From: DASUPK01 sp963797265
GTDB lineage: Bacteria > Actinomycetota > Thermoleophilia > Solirubrobacterales > 70-9
Assembly: GCA_963797265.1 (NCBI GenBank)
Contig: CAWCOY010000002.1
Location: 186,001 to 250,000 of the forward strand
Direction of reading: 5' to 3'
Length of the DNA stretch: 64,000 nt
The notes under the pieces are model-generated. The model ran no database searches. It worked only from the letters and a program-made list of their open reading frames with translations, and had not been told where the DNA came from. This document shows positions 61,164 through 64,000 of the stretch, piece by piece (positions within the stretch are counted from its first letter, which is position 1; every line of letters starts with the position of its first letter). Made by a program: the position numbers and the translations under genes.

Positions 61164-61397
61164 ATGAGCAAGGGCAAACAGCTCAACGGCCAGATCGAGG
61201 GCGACCAGGAGATCCTCAGCCGCGAGCAGACCCTGCAGATCCTCTCCGAAATGGCGCGGGCCGGCAGCGTCACCGCGGCGATTGCGCTCGAGCGAGCGCT
61301 GCGTTTGGGCCCGAACGAAGAAGACGATGAAGACGACATTTGGGCCGACCTCGACGCGCTTAGGCCGACTCGTCAGCCGAGACCGAGACCCTCCTGA
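61164..61397 (+). CDS. Small acidic protein, possibly phage-derived
   Basis: The 77-residue protein has a helical part (SREQTLQILSEMARAGSVTA, then AIALERALRLGP), an acidic stretch EEDDEDDIWADLDAL and a basic tail. It resembles small phage proteins near terminase genes, but this is a weak impression. The stop overlaps the next start (TGATG). Confidence 0.5.
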   Translation: MSKGKQLNGQIEGDQEILSREQTLQILSEMARAGSVTAAIALERALRLGPNEEDDEDDIWADLDALRPTRQPRPRPS

Positions 61398-61585
61398 TGT
61401 CGACGGAAATCGAGCTAACTACGTCGCAGCGTGATCAGCTCCAGGGGTTACTAGCCGAGCAACACGCTTCGGAGGATCGGGGCAGGTTGCAGCCGGCGCA
61501 GATCCTCCCGGCGAGCTACGTCGAAGCGATCCTACTGGACGCCGAGGGCGAGCCAACGTCCACGAAGCGAATCCTTTTCCCCTAG
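61397..61585 (+). CDS. Small protein coupled to the preceding phage-like gene
   Basis: The 62-residue frame starts at ATG 61397, inside the preceding stop. The sequence TEIELTTSQRDQLQGLLAEQ and a C-terminal part LPASYVEAILLDAEGEP suggest a helix and a short beta strand. No known domain. Coupling to the neighbour supports that it is translated. Confidence 0.45.
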   Translation: MSTEIELTTSQRDQLQGLLAEQHASEDRGRLQPAQILPASYVEAILLDAEGEPTSTKRILFP

Positions 61586-61744
61586 CGCGAAGTAGCCTCG
61601 TAGCGGGGCCTCTCCGTACTCCGGCCAGCCAGCGCGGCCACCTTCGACGGCACCGGGGGCTGAGCCAGTCTTATCACTCGTAGCCGCTTCTCGTCCAAAG
61701 CCGCACTTCTGATCATTCCTGCAGCCGGGCAGCCGCTGCGGCGG

Positions 61745-62131
61745 CTAGAGCGACCACCAGTGATCGAGCGCGTATTGGTCGTCCTCGAAGATCTGATGGT
61801 GGGTGATCTTCCCGTCCCGGATCTGCAGCAGCTCCATCGCCCTCCACGCATGCCGCTCGCCTTTCCTCTCTGCGCTCAACGAGGCCAGCGCCGCTGCGTG
61901 ATTCTGATCGGAGAAGAGTGCCTCATAGCTGGCCGAGAAGGTGCCCCCGGTCCGCTCCCCGACCTCGATGAAGAACCGCTTTACCTCGTCCCTGCCTCGG
62001 TAATCGCCCGCAAGCGGCCCCTGACCCGGGTAGTGCAGAACAGCATCCTCCTTGTACATCGAGATTGCTCCCTCGAGATCTCCCTGTGCGAGCTTCTCGC
62101 CATGGTCCCGCAACAGCTCCTCACCAGTCAT
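61745..62131 (-). CDS. SnoaL-like/NTF2-fold protein
   Basis: ATG 62131 follows an ideal AAAGGAGG site; 128 residues. TGEELLRDHGEKLAQGDLEG, AISMYKEDAVLHYPGQGPLA and YRGRDEVKRFFIEVGERTGG are typical of SnoaL-like proteins. It differs from its neighbours in the N-terminal motif, so it may be a different lineage. Unknown substrate. Confidence 0.83.
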   Translation of the reverse strand: MTGEELLRDHGEKLAQGDLEGAISMYKEDAVLHYPGQGPLAGDYRGRDEVKRFFIEVGERTGGTFSASYEALFSDQNHAAALASLSAERKGERHAWRAMELLQIRDGKITHHQIFEDDQYALDHWWSL

Positions 62132-62549
62132 CCGGTCCTCCTTTTCGAAATGCCACGCCCCCTCGACGTGGCTGGGCCAGTATCTCGCCTGCGCGGGCGA
62201 TGAGTAGGGTCGGAGCCGCCACCGTGGCAGCCTGATCAAATCCTCATCGGGGACGTCGTCGAACAGGTCCGCGAGGCGACGCGGCTGAGGAAGGCGGATG
62301 ACTCCGCCTGGTGTCGCGCACGATCTCCACGTTCTCCTCCGACATCCCACGCAGTATCCCTCGACGGACTGCTGCTTTCCATGCAAAAGCAGCGCTCTAC
62401 GGCCACTGCGGGACGCCCGCTGCGATCAGCCTTGCCCGACCCGATGCCCAAACGGATACGAGCGGTCCGGTACGGACCACGAACCTTGACGGCGCTCCAC
62501 TGCTTAGGGAACATGAGATCAGCTAGGGCAACAGAAAGGAGTCATAGAG
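62132..62549. other. Gap with SnoaL remnant between 61.7 and 62.5 kb genes
   Basis: This 418-base stretch has no intact gene. It includes the first codons of a dead SnoaL gene (62285-62344, reverse) together with its own 5' flank, the segment ctgctttccatgcaaa at about 62370, which recurs at about 63690. The rest, on the reverse strand, could code IRLPQPRRLADLFDDVPDED, but I cannot assign it. Confidence 0.5.
62285..62344 (-). pseudogene. 5' fragment of a SnoaL-like gene
   Basis: Reverse-strand ATG 62344 begins SEENVEIVRDTRRSHPPSS and then stops. The first nine residues and the upstream flank are nearly those of the intact gene starting at 63664. Only the gene's head survives. Confidence 0.6.
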
Positions 62550-63011
62550 ATGCGAGCACGGATTCCGATAGCTCTCACCGCGGGTCTTGTCATTGCCCTA
62601 GCGTTCGTTCCTGGGGCGGCGGCAGACCGGGTCTACCACTCGCAACACATATCCCTGGAGCCAGTCGGCAGTGCGCCACTGAAGAAGGGCTTCGTGGAGA
62701 ACATCCACGCCAACGGACCCAAGATCTACGCGCACGAGATCTACAAGCTCAATGGAGCAGCGCCGAACACCAGTTACGAGGTCCATCTGCTGGCCTACCC
62801 ATTCGATACCACCTGTTCGGTTGCGCCCTCGGACTTTGGCTTCACGCCGCTCGAGACGAACCGGGCTGGCAACGGCAGGGCCGATCGGTTCTTCAAGGTG
62901 TCCGATGTCCCGCCGACGATTCGTAATGCCACCCACGGGATCCGATGGGTGGTCACGCTGAACGGCGTCGTGGTCTACGAAACCGACTGCAACACCGTGA
63001 CGTTGGACTGA
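62550..63011 (+). CDS. Secreted protein of unknown function
   Basis: The 153-residue protein has an AAAGGAG site and a clean signal peptide (IPIALTAGLVIALAFVPGAA ending AAADR). The mature part is mostly beta (HSQHISLEPVGSAPLKKGFV, APNTSYEVHLLAYPFDTTC) and has two cysteines that could bond (FDTTC and ETDC). It resembles a small immunoglobulin-like fold. No family recognised. Strong ribosome site and signal argue for a real gene. Confidence 0.75.
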   Translation: MRARIPIALTAGLVIALAFVPGAAADRVYHSQHISLEPVGSAPLKKGFVENIHANGPKIYAHEIYKLNGAAPNTSYEVHLLAYPFDTTCSVAPSDFGFTPLETNRAGNGRADRFFKVSDVPPTIRNATHGIRWVVTLNGVVVYETDCNTVTLD

Positions 63012-63031
63012 CGCAGCCGTCGAGCCCTGTA

Positions 63032-63256
63032 TCAGCCGATCAGAGCCGCCACCCGCTCCGCAGCAATCTCGTCTGACCGCGGCAGCAAAGGGGCGTAGGT
63101 CGAGAGCACGGTCTTGGGGTTGTCCCGAGCCGCTGGTCGAGCACGATTGGGACGGCTGGCCCTCTGCGTTTGGTGTGAAAGAGAGCCGCCGTCGAGATCG
63201 CCGCGGTTGTACGCGTCGATGGCGCGGCGGGCCACCTCGACGTTCTCCTCTGACAG
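63032..63256 (-). pseudogene. SnoaL-like gene with lost start and truncated body
   Basis: The reverse frame from CTG 63256 reads SEENVEVARRAIDAYNRGDL-DGG, the family N-terminus, and then unrelated sequence to 63032. The expected ATG is CTG and the rest of the domain is missing. It lies 3 bases after the stop of the intact copy at 63260, so the two were a tandem pair. Confidence 0.6.
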
Positions 63257-63259
63257 CGC

Positions 63260-63664
63260 CTACTCCGACAGCCCGGCGGCGGCGAGGGCCTCTTCTCGCG
63301 TCCAGTACTCGCGGCCCCGCACGATCTTCCCGTCGCGGAACGTGTAAAGGGCGGTGTAAGTCAGATCCGTCTCGACGCCACTGAGCTTGGCACGTCCCCT
63401 GATCCTGAAGACCACGATGAGCTTGTCGTCTTCCGCGTCGGTCTGCTCGACGGGCTCTTGCCTGAAGTCGTCGAACGTGTCGAGCCAGTCCTGCGCGTAG
63501 ACGCGCAGGGCATCCCTGCCGTGGATCGGGCCATGGTCATCGGGGGCACCCTCGACCGCCCGGTAGTCGATGTCGTCCGTCCAACACTCAATCCATGCGT
63601 CGAGGTCGCCGCGGTTGAAGGCCGCGGCCGAACGGCGGACGGTTTCGACGTTCTCCTCCGACAT
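63260..63664 (-). CDS. SnoaL-like/NTF2-fold protein
   Basis: ATG 63664 gives 134 residues: SEENVETVRRSAAAFNRGDL, WIECWTDDIDYRAVEGAPDD, IHGRDALRVYAQDWLDTFDD and LYTFRDGKIVRGREYWTREE, ending LAAAGLSE. It is the intact member of the tandem array. Its stop is followed at once by the dead copy. Substrate unknown. Confidence 0.85.
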   Translation of the reverse strand: MSEENVETVRRSAAAFNRGDLDAWIECWTDDIDYRAVEGAPDDHGPIHGRDALRVYAQDWLDTFDDFRQEPVEQTDAEDDKLIVVFRIRGRAKLSGVETDLTYTALYTFRDGKIVRGREYWTREEALAAAGLSE

Positions 63665-63817
63665 CGCCCACGCAGTATCTCGCCAACGGTGCTGCTTTCC
63701 ATGCAAAGCAGCGGGGCGGGACTGCGAGTCCCAGGCCGTGCGAGTCGGCCTTGACCGGCCCCACAGCCGGATCTAGGTTCTGCCGGTGGCCTCGATCACC
63801 GAGACCCGGCGGCGGCG

Positions 63818-64000
63818 GTCCGAGAGGAGCTGACTCGCCTCCGCCGACAGCTCGGTCGCGACATCCCAAAGAAGACCGATCGCAACCTGCTGATCACGAC
63901 CTGGAACCTCCGCGAGTTCGGCGACCTGACCCGCAAATGGGACTCGACCCAGGCCGATACGCCGAAGCGCGATCTCCACGCCCTCGCCTGCATCAAGGAG
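63818..64000 (+). CDS. Endonuclease/exonuclease/phosphatase-family protein, 5' part
   Basis: The frame, open to the right edge, reads REELTRLRRQLGRDIPKKTD, then RNLLITTWNLREFGDLTRKW, and TPKRDLHALACIKE. TWNLREFG is the first metal-site strand (Asn) of the EEP superfamily, whose enzymes cut phosphoesters in nucleic acids or lipids. No good start codon is seen in this frame. A GTG at 63787 is in another frame and reaches a stop at 63831, so the N-terminus may be shifted or begin within. The rest lies outside the window. Confidence 0.6.

Noticed and set aside
62132..62310. Extended N-terminus for the SnoaL-like gene at 61745
   Set aside because: The ideal AAAGGAGG site places the start at 62131; the upstream frame contains a dead gene fragment and unrelated sequence.

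Overview
The window is high-GC (roughly two-thirds G+C) actinobacterial-type DNA, most likely from the Thermoleophilia/Solirubrobacterales. This placement is inferred from GTP-type PEPCK, an actinobacterial SOS box (CGAAC-N4-GTTCG) in front of lexA, a c-di-AMP riboswitch on an rlpA-like gene, many SnoaL-like paralogues, and frequent GTG/TTG starts with 4-nt stop/start overlaps. No ribosomal RNA or phylogenetic marker is available to prove it.

Layout. 1-8.9 kb is core metabolism: the 5' end of a TrpB-like gene, a secreted triple-repeat protein, pckG, a tandem Usp, a divergent ArsR regulator/DHA2 efflux pair with a strong palindromic operator and a 44-codon leader gene, and a sucC-sucD-ferredoxin operon. 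8.9-12.9 kb is a run of decaying genes (DUF1028, HD domain, response regulator with no usual start codon, a TIM-barrel-like secreted protein, an MFS stump).

13-40.3 kb is a large exopolysaccharide locus. It has a low-GC GT2 gene, an intact secreted TIM-barrel-like protein whose paralogue lies in the decayed zone, a DUF6492 transferase, a Wzz-like protein, several GT2 enzymes, a flippase, an O-antigen polymerase/ligase, a WecG/TagA-type GT26, and an initiating polyprenyl sugar transferase. Two tightly coupled reverse-strand operons stand out. One is polysaccharide deacetylase - ATP-grasp - PHP hydrolase. The other is C-methyltransferase - CDP-sugar pyrophosphorylase - PIG-L deacetylase - DUF4910 aminopeptidase-like - SDR. 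They face a forward group (NAD-dependent sugar epimerase, LamG membrane protein, RfbC). Together they look like a pathway for making, decorating, exporting and polymerising an unusual methylated, de-N-acetylated glycan.

40.4-43.7 kb holds regulators: LuxR-type proteins, two with non-canonical receivers, an ECF-like sigma factor, a tandem ribbon-helix-helix-like protein and a coiled-coil protein. 43.8-47.8 kb is an overlapping acyl-CoA ligase - MFS - class III aminotransferase operon. 47.8-50.1 kb carries two clusters of a REP-like repeat around a deleted cupin gene, a PadR regulator and a DUF11/RTX-like secreted protein. 50.1-59.2 kb is housekeeping: ACT-ACT protein, DUF255 thioredoxin-like protein, GNAT, glnA, a cysteine-less CMD protein, rlpA with its riboswitch, SDR, methyltransferase, rnpB, a zinc-ribbon protein, lexA and tRNA-Leu(GAG). 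59.2-64 kb downstream of the tRNA is a decayed prophage and a degenerating SnoaL-like array, ending in the 5' part of an endonuclease/exonuclease/phosphatase gene.
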